From the NCBI GenBank assembly GCA_030141605.1, contig JAQGDQ010000291.1, positions 105,071 through 169,070 on the forward strand: DNA of 64,000 bases, written 5' to 3'. The position numbers and the translations under genes are program-made. Numbering within the stretch: position 1 is the first letter of the stretch; each line of letters opens with the position of its first letter. The notes under the pieces are model-generated. The model saw nothing but the letters and a program-made list of their open reading frames with translations, had not been told where the DNA came from and did not search any database. Below, in pieces: positions 13,764 to 26,100 of this stretch. The stretch comes from Tubiluchus corallicola. Its lineage: Eukaryota; Priapulida; Priapulimorpha; Priapulimorphida; Tubiluchidae.

Positions 13764-13869
13764 ACTTACGATGGCTTGGTGCCTATTTCCATAAATGAGC
13801 TGTTGTCTTGGCGATGCTACTCGAGTTTTCCTCTGGCACAGCTTCCTTGGAACGAATCAAAATAGCTTA

Positions 13870-15570
13870 TTGTAAGTACGCCCATTGCACTTTGAAACAT
13901 GAGTAGTAATATTAATTTTTTGTGAAAGTTTATACGAGAGTCTTTGTTAATAACTTTTATAGAGGTACTGTATCTCAGATGATTACGAACCAGCAAAAGA
14001 GTAAAAAGTAAGTAAAGCGTTTTACTAGTATGTGTGTTATAATGGTGCTGTTCTAAACTTGTACAGAATAAATTTTTATGCAAAGAAATTTCAGTGTCTT
14101 TTAGAAAATTGTCATTTATTTTTGCACAGAAAAAACTAAAACAAGTGCCTTTCCACAAACCTTCAAATTTACCAATAGAACAATGTCTTTCTCTTTTTCT
14201 TGAATCTATTATAAGCAAAATATTTTATTTTTTGAGAACACTGCTAATCTACTGCACAGTGTCACATGCTAAGGTTCCCACACAGAATTTTAAAATAAAT
14301 TCCCCTGACTTTTCTTTACCTTTCTCTGACTAAATATTGATTTTCCATGACCAAGACATAAGCAGAAATTGCATTACCAGCATACATATTCAAACATTTT
14401 TGTGTATGGACATTCATACGTATACTGATTTATAACGTGTCGGCACAGTTGCAGTAGTACTAACGAAATTACACAAATCACATTAAATTTACGTTCTTAA
14501 TCCAATCATTACTTTTGCAACAGAAATCGAAACTGGGAGCCTGTCATAGCAAAATTTCATTTGAACAGGAATTGCTGAAGAATATGTTTGGAAAAATATC
14601 GGTTCACGGTGATAATTTTTGCAATTCTTTCCAATTTCCCCGACTTTTCGTCCCATTTTCATCATTTTCTCGATTTTTTGGCAAATTATCTTTTCCCCTG
14701 ACTTTCCAGGATAGCCTGTAATTTCAAGGATTTTCCCTGACCATGGGAACCCTGCATGATTGTTGCATATTTCCTAGAATATTTCATACATTTAGTTTCT
14801 AAAAGAATTATTTAAACTAGTTAGTAACAAGAGCCTGAGAGGCATTTTACAATCTACAGTTGAATCCATGATTTACAAGGGCATATTAACCAATAGGCTA
14901 CCTAGGCTATTCTTATTTAGAAAATGTGTATAGTTTCATATTCATGTGAAAGGCACATTTTATAACACACCACAGGCAGTTACTAACCACAGCATTTATA
15001 TAAGTGCCACAAAACGAACGGGTACAAGGTATTATACAACAAGGAGTTGTGCAGCCAGAAACTAGATTAACAGTGTATCTAATACACCACACGTAATTGT
15101 TTAATCTACTCATTACATAAACAATAATAAAGATGGGTGGGGCATCGTAAAGTCTTGATAAGCCCCTGACGATTTACATGAAAATTTATCTTACAAAAGT
15201 AACATTAACTCAACAAACAGTTTGTCCAGCCATGTAAAAATGAAATTACGTAAGCACAAACTGTCCACAACTTCAATTTCATTATAGTGGTAGGACTAGA
15301 GTTGAGCTGGTACTAAATTCCTAAAATTAACATGATTGCTCTTTAAGATCTTTATGCAAAGATAATATAATTTGCTTGGTGAACACAATCACATCCTATA
15401 AATAATCTTGCAACAGTAATCTTCATTTACACTGCAATGCCATTTTATACTGTTTGCACACAATGACATGTAAGTGAATTAATTAATTCAGAATAACACT
15501 ATAATGAGACTAAGTTTCAGTTTCACCACATTAAAACTGCTAAGGTATGAAAGCTAAACAATGAGTTACA
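13870..15570. other. Gene-free stretch
   Basis: AT-rich DNA with only scattered open frames of 66-133 codons that lack recognisable similarity or splice context. Part may be 3' UTR of the upstream plus-strand gene. Confidence 0.4.
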
Positions 15571-16107
15571 AACATGAGCATTATCATTTTTGCTTTCCTT
15601 TGGACTACACCAGCGAGGAAGAGAGGGGGGGTTCCTGTTGTCTGGGCAACTCAGGATCTCCATACACCTTACTGAGGCGTGCGCCCTGGAGAGGCCACTC
15701 CAGTGACAGGAAACAACACTCGAGGCAGCAGTTATGAGTTATCGCTGTCTAACTATCGTTCAAGGATCGCACTGCTCAGCCACAGTCGACGCTGCAGCTC
15801 CATAAATGTGATCAATAACTGACTCTCTTGGCGCACACTCCATTGTCTTCCGAGACAGAAGGATGCCAACAACAACATGAGCATTATCATTTTCGCTTTC
15901 CTTTGGACTACACTAGGGAGAAAGAGAGGGGGTTCCTGTTGTTTGGGCAACTCAGGATCTCCATACACCTTGCCCAGGTGTGCGCCTTGGAGACATTCAA
16001 GGATCGGAGTGCTCAGCCACAGTCGACGCTGCAGCTCCATCAATGTGATCAATAACCGACTCTCTTGACGCACACTCCATTGTCTTCCGAGACAGAAGGA
16101 TGCCAAC
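15571..16107 (+). mobile_element. Two tandem 5'-truncated copies (B and C) of the 5S-derived SINE-like element
   Basis: Copy B spans 15591-15873 and copy C 15894-16107. Both begin at the same internal point of the element (tgctttcc/cgctttcctttggac) and end ...gacagaaggatgccaac. The 20-mer aacatgagcattatcatttt precedes each copy (15571-15590 and 15874-15893). Copy B contains a private insertion around 15710-15760, and copy C lacks several internal bases. The identical truncation point suggests one insertion later duplicated with its flank, rather than two independent insertions. Confidence 0.75.
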
Positions 16108-16474
16108 CAGCATTTTCAAAATACTTGTAGGATTTGGCTTTTAAAAATATAGCCTAGTACGTAAACTCATTGACATTTACTAAATAAAGAACAAATAGCT
16201 TACTCCGAAGACATACATGAGGAGTGTTACCCGAGAATTCTTCGCAAATAGTTAAAAATGCTTGAGCAGGCATGATGTCATGCTAGACGTGTTTTCTTGA
16301 GGATAGCTTGTTTCAACCAGTCGGATACTATGAGGTGGTTCTTGTTATTTTCATGTGCAACAATAAAAGCGTGATTCTAAAAAAAACAACAAAACAGTTT
16401 ACACAAAAGGACAAATGTTACGTTCAAAAATCCACGAAAGTAATTAGAGCAGCAGCTTGTAATGATATTTTGTC

Positions 16475-16570
16475 GATAGATGGCACCACACGATTGGCAT
16501 TCTTTGCAAAACAATAAGAAAATAGATGGCACCACATGATTGGCATCCTTTGCAAAACAATGAGAAAAAG
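16475..16570. repeat. Tandem duplication of a ~47-bp unit
   Basis: Two adjacent copies contain atagatggcaccaca(c/t)gattggcat and end in caaaacaa(t/g)(a/g)agaaaa. No function is apparent. Confidence 0.8.
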
Positions 16571-17052
16571 GTTTTTGCAGAACCTACCTCTGCAGGTACT
16601 AAAATTATCATTAAACAAATAGAAGTTACTGCGGTTTTCTTAATCAGTGCAAAATTTGAAAAATTGCTAGTGGAATTTGGAAATCACTGTTTGTAGCACT
16701 TGAGACATTTATAACTGATGATGGTGGTGATGATAAAGGCAATAACGATGATAAAGAAAATAAAGGCAAAGATGACAATGACAACACGCAGTAGAAAGTC
16801 ATTCTTCAATTGACATTAGTAGCCACTAATTACTTAAAAGGGTGCCAAACTAACAGCCTAAATGTCTACAACACTGCATTTAATGAAAACATTGTAAGTA
16901 GAAAGTAATGTGAGCAATTACTGCCCAACATACCAAGATGTCTGTTGGACAAGACTGTAAAGAAAATAAGTACCCTTCCTGGGCACAAGTACTGCCTATT
17001 ATCCGCTCTAAACCCTCCTACAGGAAAAATTGAAACTTGGGCACTGTTACAG

Positions 17053-17124
17053 TTACACGCTTGGTACACATGCATACATATCAGCACCAAAAGCCTCATT
17101 CAATTTCACGAAGACATGATGGAG
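17053..17124 (-). other. MAP2K5: Uncertain last coding exon of MAP2K5
   Basis: The frame ending at the TAA at 17053-17055 reads [19 protein letters not shown], resembling the C-terminal tail of MEK5 (HPFIVQFN...). Exon 16 ends in phase 0 after PDALL. No AG acceptor stands directly before HHVFV; a pyrimidine tract is there instead. The AG before 17094 is in phase but drops HHVFVKLNE. The AG near 17166 is preceded by a good pyrimidine tract but shifts the frame. The gene end is therefore unresolved. Confidence 0.45.
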
Positions 17125-20100
17125 AAGTGAGTGAAATTTTCGGATTTTCCTCCCCCAAAAAGTACTCCTAAAAGGGGAAAGTCGAGAAAAATTCTCCATT
17201 ACTCTGTGTGGGTAGCTTTCCAGTGTACATGTGTTGTGTTTCGTTTCTCTCGGAAGGCTCGTAGAGAAAACCAGAAAACACGCCAACAAATATAACTACT
17301 TTATTTAGCAAGAATTCTACAACACAAAAGTATGAAGGAACGAGAAATGATTACTGTAAACGTGAAAATCTGGAAAACGTTTAAGTATATCTGAAAATGT
17401 AAGTATACACGTATATGTCCGTGTTAGATTTGCGTGTTCTGTGTGTTCCCGTGTTGGCGGCCTGCTTCGCCCTATATAGCGCGCTGAAGAAACTTCCAGA
17501 ACTAATGTTCAAGAATATTACAGACGGTAAGGCGGTCATTCCGACGGAACATTCTACGATGTTCTATGAAATTCTAATTGATGTCAGCAATCTCCACAAC
17601 AAGATGCCTATTACATCTGACTGTAACCCAATCGCTCATTAACATGCGACTGCAAATAGCGTAATTAGAAGTTTCATTGTGGTAACTGATTAACTTGCTG
17701 GCCGTTGAGAAATTTCACTTTTTTCATAATATTCGTTAATTTTGTTACAATTGAGTAATTTGCAGGTAAAAACAGCCAACGGATCCATTAAGAGGGGGTC
17801 TTAAGTTTTAAAATGATCACATTTCTGTGTCAAGATAATTTTTGGGTTTTGGGCCCTTTAATAAATTTACTAAGTGTTTTATGCTGTTTTGTTCAGTAAA
17901 TTAAGCGTTTTTCATTGGGTATGGGCAGATTTTTTCAAGTAATTAAATTAATTGCCTAGTTATTTAAACAAAAACAGCCAGCATCTTCAAAGAATTAATG
18001 AAATATCCAACCGGAATACGTTATTTATGCAAAAGATGGACAAGCTTCTTGTGTGCTAATGATATTGTAAAAGTTGTGTAAAATTTCATGCAGCAGCAAG
18101 CCACAGCTTAGCTAGAACAATAGGTTGCTATGGTGATTGTGACACGCAGCCGCTTGTGTGCATTGTCCTGCTGTAGCTTCTGACATCACACTGCCAGAAT
18201 GGGCAGTGCTAAATTTGGCACTGCCATGGAGACAGAGCAATTTTTAGTCTGCCATCTAGGGGCGAGTTAAAAAAACAGTGCAAGAGTGTGTCTACACTAC
18301 TTGCAGTCGTACGAAGAAGCCTTAGCACTTTTTCTGCAGTGTGCAAAAGAACAGAGACGCAACTTGGCACTGAACCTACAGCCAGTGCAGAAACAGAAAT
18401 CAAACTCACCAAAAGTGCGTCTGGCGTTGGTCTATCTTGTGGCTGTTTCATTATGCTAAAAATAAAATAAAAGATACTACAGAAAACAATATTTACAATC
18501 ACTGCTATGTTGTTAAAAAGAAAATATAAATCACAATGTACCCTGGTCCTCGTTTGATGACATGCTTGGTCGATTCAAACAATACTCTGGGATAGAATGT
18601 ATTTGCATGACCTTTTGTGATCTATTTTGGGACGAAAAAACTCACTTTGGTGTTCAACCCATAGGGGTGCTCTCAGCATTTTAATAAAAAAGAATTAAAA
18701 ACAACTTGTGAAATTTTTAGCGTGCATGAACACGTTTCAAAACTTGCTAAAGGACAAGTTCAACTTCAGCAAATTCCATAATGTGAATTTCATGAAAATT
18801 TACTAAGAAAAACCCACACTTAGCCATAAATTTAAATGCCACAGAAAGAGAGATTGCTAGCCAGCATATCAAACACTACTTCAAGCGTGTCCCTCAAGAC
18901 ACATTTTTCCAATGCAATTGAAGGCAATTTTTGTATTGTACAACATGGTATCTGCTCTTGCCATACAACAGATCACAGAAATTGTATTAGAACATGGTGC
19001 CCACTGTTGCCTCACTTGTTGAGTGAGTCTAGAAAAGTGTCTCTGCACATGCATGCTATTTACATCTGTACACTTAGCTTACCAATGACTGACAAAATCA
19101 ATAAAACTTGCAGAATATAACGATGTAGGTGGCAGCACTGGTTGCTCTGATGTGATGCAATGTAGCTGTTCCATAAGCTGTGGTAAAAAAATAAAGTCGT
19201 TTTAATTCTGTTTTCACAATGAGCAGCAAGTGCAGTAAAATACAGGCAGAAAGGTCAATACGCACACACGCATGCACAAACACGCACGCACTCACTCATA
19301 CACACACAACCTTAATTTACCTAACGGCTAATTAACTGAAAAATGAAGCACTGAAAAACTGTTGACGCACGCACACACACACGCACGCACGCATGCACTT
19401 ACACACATTGTTCAACGTATGATCCTAGTATACATGTGATCATATTGGTTTCAAATTTTTAGCTGATGAACATTAGATTTGTGAAGATATACTGTTGCTA
19501 CTATACTATAGTATATGTACTATAAGATAAAACCAGATCTTTGTGAGGAAGAGCCATCTACTGGATTTAAACATAGCTTGTAAAGTCCATAGCAACCAAC
19601 ACTTGTACGGTTACAAGTGTTTTGTAGAGACGCGACAATTTTCTCTAGATTACGTTTTTCAGTGCGCGGCCTGCACCTCAACTTCAATGTGGATTATCTC
19701 AGCTTAGAAATAACACAGGGTGATGAACTTGGTATCAAAATGATCCTCATGAAATGGAGATTCAGGATATGTGAATAACTAGAAAAGCTTAATTGCCAAC
19801 TTATGGACGATTTTGGTATGCAAGCACACAAATGTTTTTGTTGCAAACTCTAAGTATTGCTAATAACAACAATTCTAAGGTTTTTACATGTAAACTATGG
19901 GTTGCATTTCTGTTAAAATAAAACTTTCAAGTTACCTTAATGTGACCCATTTGAGCAGCTGGTCCTCCAAGCTAAAATTAAGAAAAAACAGAAATTTTAG
20001 ACTAACTTACAAGATATTTAAAGAAACTGATGACTAAAAAGTTCCAAGCCATTTTCAAGTTTTCTTACTAGGATCAACAAGATTTTATTGATCTATTGAT

Positions 20101-23100
20101 AAAAATAAAAACTTTACTGACATCTTCATAATAAAACCGACAAAATTAGTCTTCTAAATATTTCGTACCTTTTGAAATGGAAATCTTCCAAGAGACATCT
20201 GAAAAAACAACTCACATCTTTTACAAATATGCATACAAGTATGAAATCTAAATTGAAAAATTTGCAGTATGAAAGCTTGCCTATTAGCAACATTTTAATT
20301 TGACTGAAATACTTTTATTCACATATTTAACTAATTTATCAAGAAATTACTATGCAGATGAGACGTCAAAGTTGGCTTTTATTACAGGCATTTTGTAGCA
20401 CATGCTAAATTTACATGCCAGTTTTCCAGTCATATAAGAAAAAGTGAAATTTCTTTTGAATTACTTAAAGGAAAATCTGATGATTGTGTAAACATTAATT
20501 CAGAATAAAGAATGCTCTGAAATATTGAAAACTACAAAAGCTTTTTTTAAATCAAAGCTTAGATTAAATAATAACTACCTCGGATGCTCAAATTTCATCA
20601 AACTTTCACAGCTACGCGAGACTCAGTGAATCTACTAAGATTGGCAGCGGCACCTTTTTGTCACATTCGCGTGGCCAAGAAATAGAAGGCGGTGCCGTGA
20701 TAAGCATGACCATAAACTGCCGTGTGAATTTCTGACGTCATATGATGTAAAGCCCATTTTTCGTGACATCACAAGTTTAAACAGTACTGTAACACTTACG
20801 CGAATGTGCTTGATGCAGAAGGAAAGACGCCTGCCATTGCACAAATTGTGGTTAGTTTCTGACGTAAGCAATAGCTGTGTTCGGTTGCAGTTAATTAACT
20901 TTGTAAGCTAATTATTGAAATACGAAAAACAATTGCTAACTTTTATAGGCAAGAAAATGTATATTTTGAACAGGATAATTAAAATGAGATTGAGTCTAAA
21001 CAATCATCCGGTCTTCCTTTAAGTTGACATGTTTTTTCAAGGATATTTCGATACTTTAAGGAATACATTAACTTATTTCCAACACAATAATTAGTAATGA
21101 ATAACTTGTCCTACTGGGATTTCTATAATGTATATCATAGTTAATATTTATGATAATGTAATGATAAATCACTTTGTCATAAAAAAGGACTAACCTCAAG
21201 CAGTGATATTCCTAAACTCCAAACTTCTGAAGGAATGCCGTATTCGTGGCCGCGTATTCGTTCCGGCTGCAAAATTAAATTATTTCGCACATTCGGGAAA
21301 ATTGTTTAATCATTACAAAATCATTAGAAAATCATGAAAAATGGCCGCGAAGAACAACTTTCACTGACAAAGCATATAATGTAATAACGCAGCATGCATG
21401 AAAATAAGTACCTTCATTGCTCTAATTTGTTTTTGTTCGTTTCTGAAAAAATGACACGACAGGTTGAACGCACTTTTTACCGATTCTGTTGCAAATAAAG
21501 AAATTCTACCAAAATTTATACTGAAAAAGTATAAGTAAATATTGAAATATTGAAATCTTACACAGAAATTTTTATTGAAAAAAAACCGAAAATTAACGTA
21601 TTGAGAGTATAACACTACGTGTTTGTAAGAAAAACAAAATTTGTACAAAGTTCAAAAATCACACTAAGTATGATAAGTCATAAGTCATTTATTTCGCGTT
21701 AAACATTTACAATAGTTTCATGTACAATATCTAGTGAAAGGGCTTACAATGAACATAATACAAATAAAAAATACTGCACAGGAAAAGCCTCAAACACTGT
21801 TCACCTATATACGAAGGTAAAGTGTTGCAGGCAATCAAAAAGCAGGGCTTGTTAGATTCTCCCACACATTGATAGAAAAAAAATAATGGAAATAATTTGA
21901 AAATTTAAAGTGAATTGTATGATTAAAAAAACATTAGTGCTTAAAATGGAATGATGTAATGAATGAAGCTCCTATATGAGATAAATGATGATGATGATGC
22001 TGCTTAGACCAGTGTCGCTTCAAAAGTTTGCTATTCACAATCAACGTCACCTCCATGTTTAATCAGCCAAATGTTTTCATAAACACCTTGGAAAGGCAAT
22101 CTAAAATATTTTACACAGAGTTTACAAAAACCTCATTATGAAAAATTTAGAACCAAACTACTGCTCACATTTACTGAAAATTTTGACTTACCGCCATGTA
22201 TATATTTGTCCCAATGTAGGTGTTTGCTATTGAATTGACTAACTGTACACTAACACCAAAGTCACAAAGTTTAACCTGTCCATGAGAGTTTACAAGTATG
22301 TTAGATGGTTTTACGTCTGAAAATAATAATAATAATAAAAATAAATCCAGTAAAGCTGCCATGGCTGGTGTTAAGTAGTTACTTGATTTTTTTTGGCTTT
22401 TTATGCTTAACGAATGACTTAAATTTTACTAGAACATCAAACGACAAATAAATCAGTAATATTTCCTTCTGACCAAACTTTCCTTCCATCATTTCTTAAA
22501 TTCATGACACATTTTCCAAATTTTGATAAACACTACACTTCTTCTATATAGATTGTGTAAACAAAACTGTTGGACAGGGTAACAACAGATAAGAATGTAT
22601 ATTATATACATATATATATATTATTGGGTAATCACAGTTACAAATCATACAATGCACACACCAATTATAAAGATACAATTACACACATATACAGCGCTAC
22701 AAAAAACCTATACCACGTTATCAAGAACACAATTACACAAGTCAAACTCAACAATTTAAACCAAAGACACAACATCAAATCTTGATGTATAAACCCAATG
22801 GTACAACATGAATATATGTAAACACAAAGTTAAGATAGTTGCATACACATGTAGTATTTAGTTTACATAAGTGATGTTAGTTATATGTATATATATATAT
22901 ATATATATATGGATGTAGTTCATTTATTTTCAATTTATAATAATTACATTCGGGAAATGACACATTTTAAAACAAAATTACAAGCAATATGGAGAATTTC
23001 TGAATTGTTTGAGCCTAATAGTAATTTTAGTTGTCATCATGTAATAAGTAGGTAAAGTTTTGATATATAGAGCTAATTTCCGTATATTTATGGAATGAAA

Positions 23101-26100
23101 CAAATTAAATAGAATTAGCGTGTATTAAGCAGACCCAGGAAAACCGCAAAAAATAAGCAATGAAAAATCATATGTGAGTTATAGTCAAGACAATTATATT
23201 ATTAGGTAAATCTGACAATTTTTGCCATGAATAAAGGAAGGCACGTCTAACCTCTGTGCATGATTTTTAAACTCCATAAGTACTGCAATCCGTGCAGAGC
23301 TGCCACTGCCACACAACGTACTACCGGCTCTGGTATTTGTCCATACTTGTCAAGAGAACCACCTTAAACAAAAATTGATTTAGTTTGTTACAAACTATAG
23401 ACAACTGCCCGTAGCAAAAAAACCGACTAAACACGTGCATACATATTTACTTTTTGTTACATTAAATGATTTTTAGATAGCAATTATGCTAAAACCTGAA
23501 GAAAGATACATACCATCCATATATTCCGTGCAGATGGAAATTCGATTGTCTATGAAATATGCGCCAAAGAAATCGATAATAGACGGAGATTTGCACTGTA
23601 AAGGTGAAATGAACAATTAATGCAGAATTACTTATAGTTCGGCCAGACGGTTTAGTCTAGTGGTAATGTGTCTACTTTCCGTCTGGCAGGTCGTGAGTTC
23701 GAACCAGCGGCCGGGTCATACCAAAGGCTTTAAAAATCGTACCGCTTTGCCCTGCCTGACCCGTGGTATTTAGGGTAAAAGTTGGATAATAACAGTCTCT
23801 GTTATGTAGTTGTAGGTTGTTATTTACAGTCGGCGATAATAGCTCTGTGAGCTAATGTTAATTGTTGACCCAAAAGCCGACTTTAAATAAAGATTATTAT
23901 TATTATTGTTGTTGTTGTTGTTATTGTTGTTGTGAAGCTTCACAAACAAAATCGACAAGATACTCAATCACAACTACAAGTTAACAAGAGCAAAAAAAAC
24001 TAAACAAAGAAAGCCAAGCACTTTGTAACATACTTTATGCAGCACCTCCAGTTCAGCTATGATTTGCTTTTGTATGATTGGTGTTATGTCAAGTGGAATC
24101 TGCTTTACTGCAAGAATTCTATTTGTCGGTTTGTGACATACTCTGAAATGTAATAGAAAATAAAAGAAAAAAATCAAGATTTAACACTAATTACTTCACA
24201 TTTGTATTACTAAGTTCCTGTAACATTTTCCTCTTACGACTTGTTAATCTGGGCTTTCGATGCATTTGACAAATATACCAAGAGTTTATCCTTTCAAAGT
24301 GGATCAAAATGGCGTATGTTGCATTCAGGGCATTGACAAGTGTACCTGAACTTTCAATACCATGACAAAATTCTAGGTGGCGAAGTTGGCCTCACGTTTC
24401 AAATAAAAATAATAATAAATTTATCTGGAAGTGTAAATACAAATACAATATCAAGAAACACTGGGAAAAAATAGATATTAATAAATAAATGATTATATGA
24501 CAGCATGCATATAATAAATGGCAAGAACCAGAAGTAAAACTTGTTAGGTACTTGCACCATTATAAACACGTCCAAATAATGAGAAAAAAGAACAAAAAAA
24601 CGAAGGTTTTTAGGCAATTTAAAAAAAAGTTGTGCAAAATAAGGATAGAAGTGATGGATAAAAGAATGTTCAAAAGGGTAAGAAGAGTGGCTTGTGGAGA
24701 TTTGGCTCATGAGATGATGAAGCACTCTAGATTCTACTCAAAAAGAACACAAAGTTGTGACTGTTGTGTCACACAGGAACAGTAGGTGGTTATCAAGACT
24801 AGTTTATATAAGAAGCAAACAGATATCGTTTAAAGAAGATACAAAAGGTTTTGTGTGTTCTTCCAATTCATAGCAGTCTGCAATTCTCAGAAGATGGTGA
24901 TGAAGATTTTTACCATTATCATTCAATGGACTCTTCCGACATTGCAGGAACCTGGAGTGTTTGTATGAGTTTCTGCTAACCCGATGCAAGTGCACTTTCT
25001 TACTAAACTTCATATAATTGGGATACCAATTTTAAGTGAAAGCTTATTTACGAGAAGCAATCCTCAATAAACACATATATGCCTACCTATACACTGTTCC
25101 GCCATGGCCTTGACCTAGCATTTCCAGGTATTCTAAATCTGAATTATTTATATGTCCACCAGATGTAATCATTTCCCTAATGTCACCCATCTCCTGCTTC
25201 CTATAACGAATATCACAGATTAACCTGTTGTTGTATGCTTCAGAAAAACTGTAAAAGTAGAAATACGTTTTCCATTTCAGTATTGCAGGAAGATATCATT
25301 ACATGAAATGCAAACCATAAGCTCATCGCGCTTAACTGACAAACATAATTACATTTTTGAAAGAGCAAAAATATAATCACTAGTATTGCCAAAAGTTAAG
25401 GCAACACATATGCTGTGCATGTTGATGGGTGACCGCCTAGGAATACCAGGTGCTATAGGCTTGCGGGATGCCCACACTGTATCTCGACACTAGGAGGAGG
25501 AGCTGTACAAGCAGCCAACGGCTAGAGGGCGGAGGTCAAGTGATCCAACGGCCACGTGTAGAGGAGTAAACCTTCCAAATCAGGAGTGGAGCCCCGAAGG
25601 TGGACCAGTGCAGCATTCTCACTGACTCCGGCAGCTCCTTCAGCCAACTTGGTGCCAAACGTATCGCTCTGCATTTCTTTGGACTACACCAGGAAAAAAA
25701 CGAGAAGCCTGGGCAACTCAGGATCTCCATACACCTTGCAAAGGCGTGCGCCCTGGAGAGACCATTCCAGTGGTTCAAGGATCGGAGTGCTCAGCCACAG
25801 TCGATGCTGCAGCTCCATCAATGTGATCAATAATTGACTCTCTTGGCGCACACTCCATTGTCTTCCGAGACAGAAGAATGCCAACAAGCATGTTGAGTGT
25901 AGCATGGAAAGCCAAAATGTGATATCTTGAATAAACAATTGCTCATGAGGCATTCCTATCAAAAATATAATCGGTTTGTATGTTACATTCTAAATGTGTT
26001 TGCATTTTCTGTGCCATCATTGATAAAGTCACTGGAGTGTATGCTCAAATACTGTGAATATTTTTAACATGGTACGTACATATGGTAAGCAAAAGAACTA

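Noticed and set aside
17415-17642. A 75-codon plus-strand frame with a hydrophobic start
   Set aside because: It lies within the last MAP2K5 intron on the opposite strand, has no polyadenylation signal nearby and matches nothing I know.
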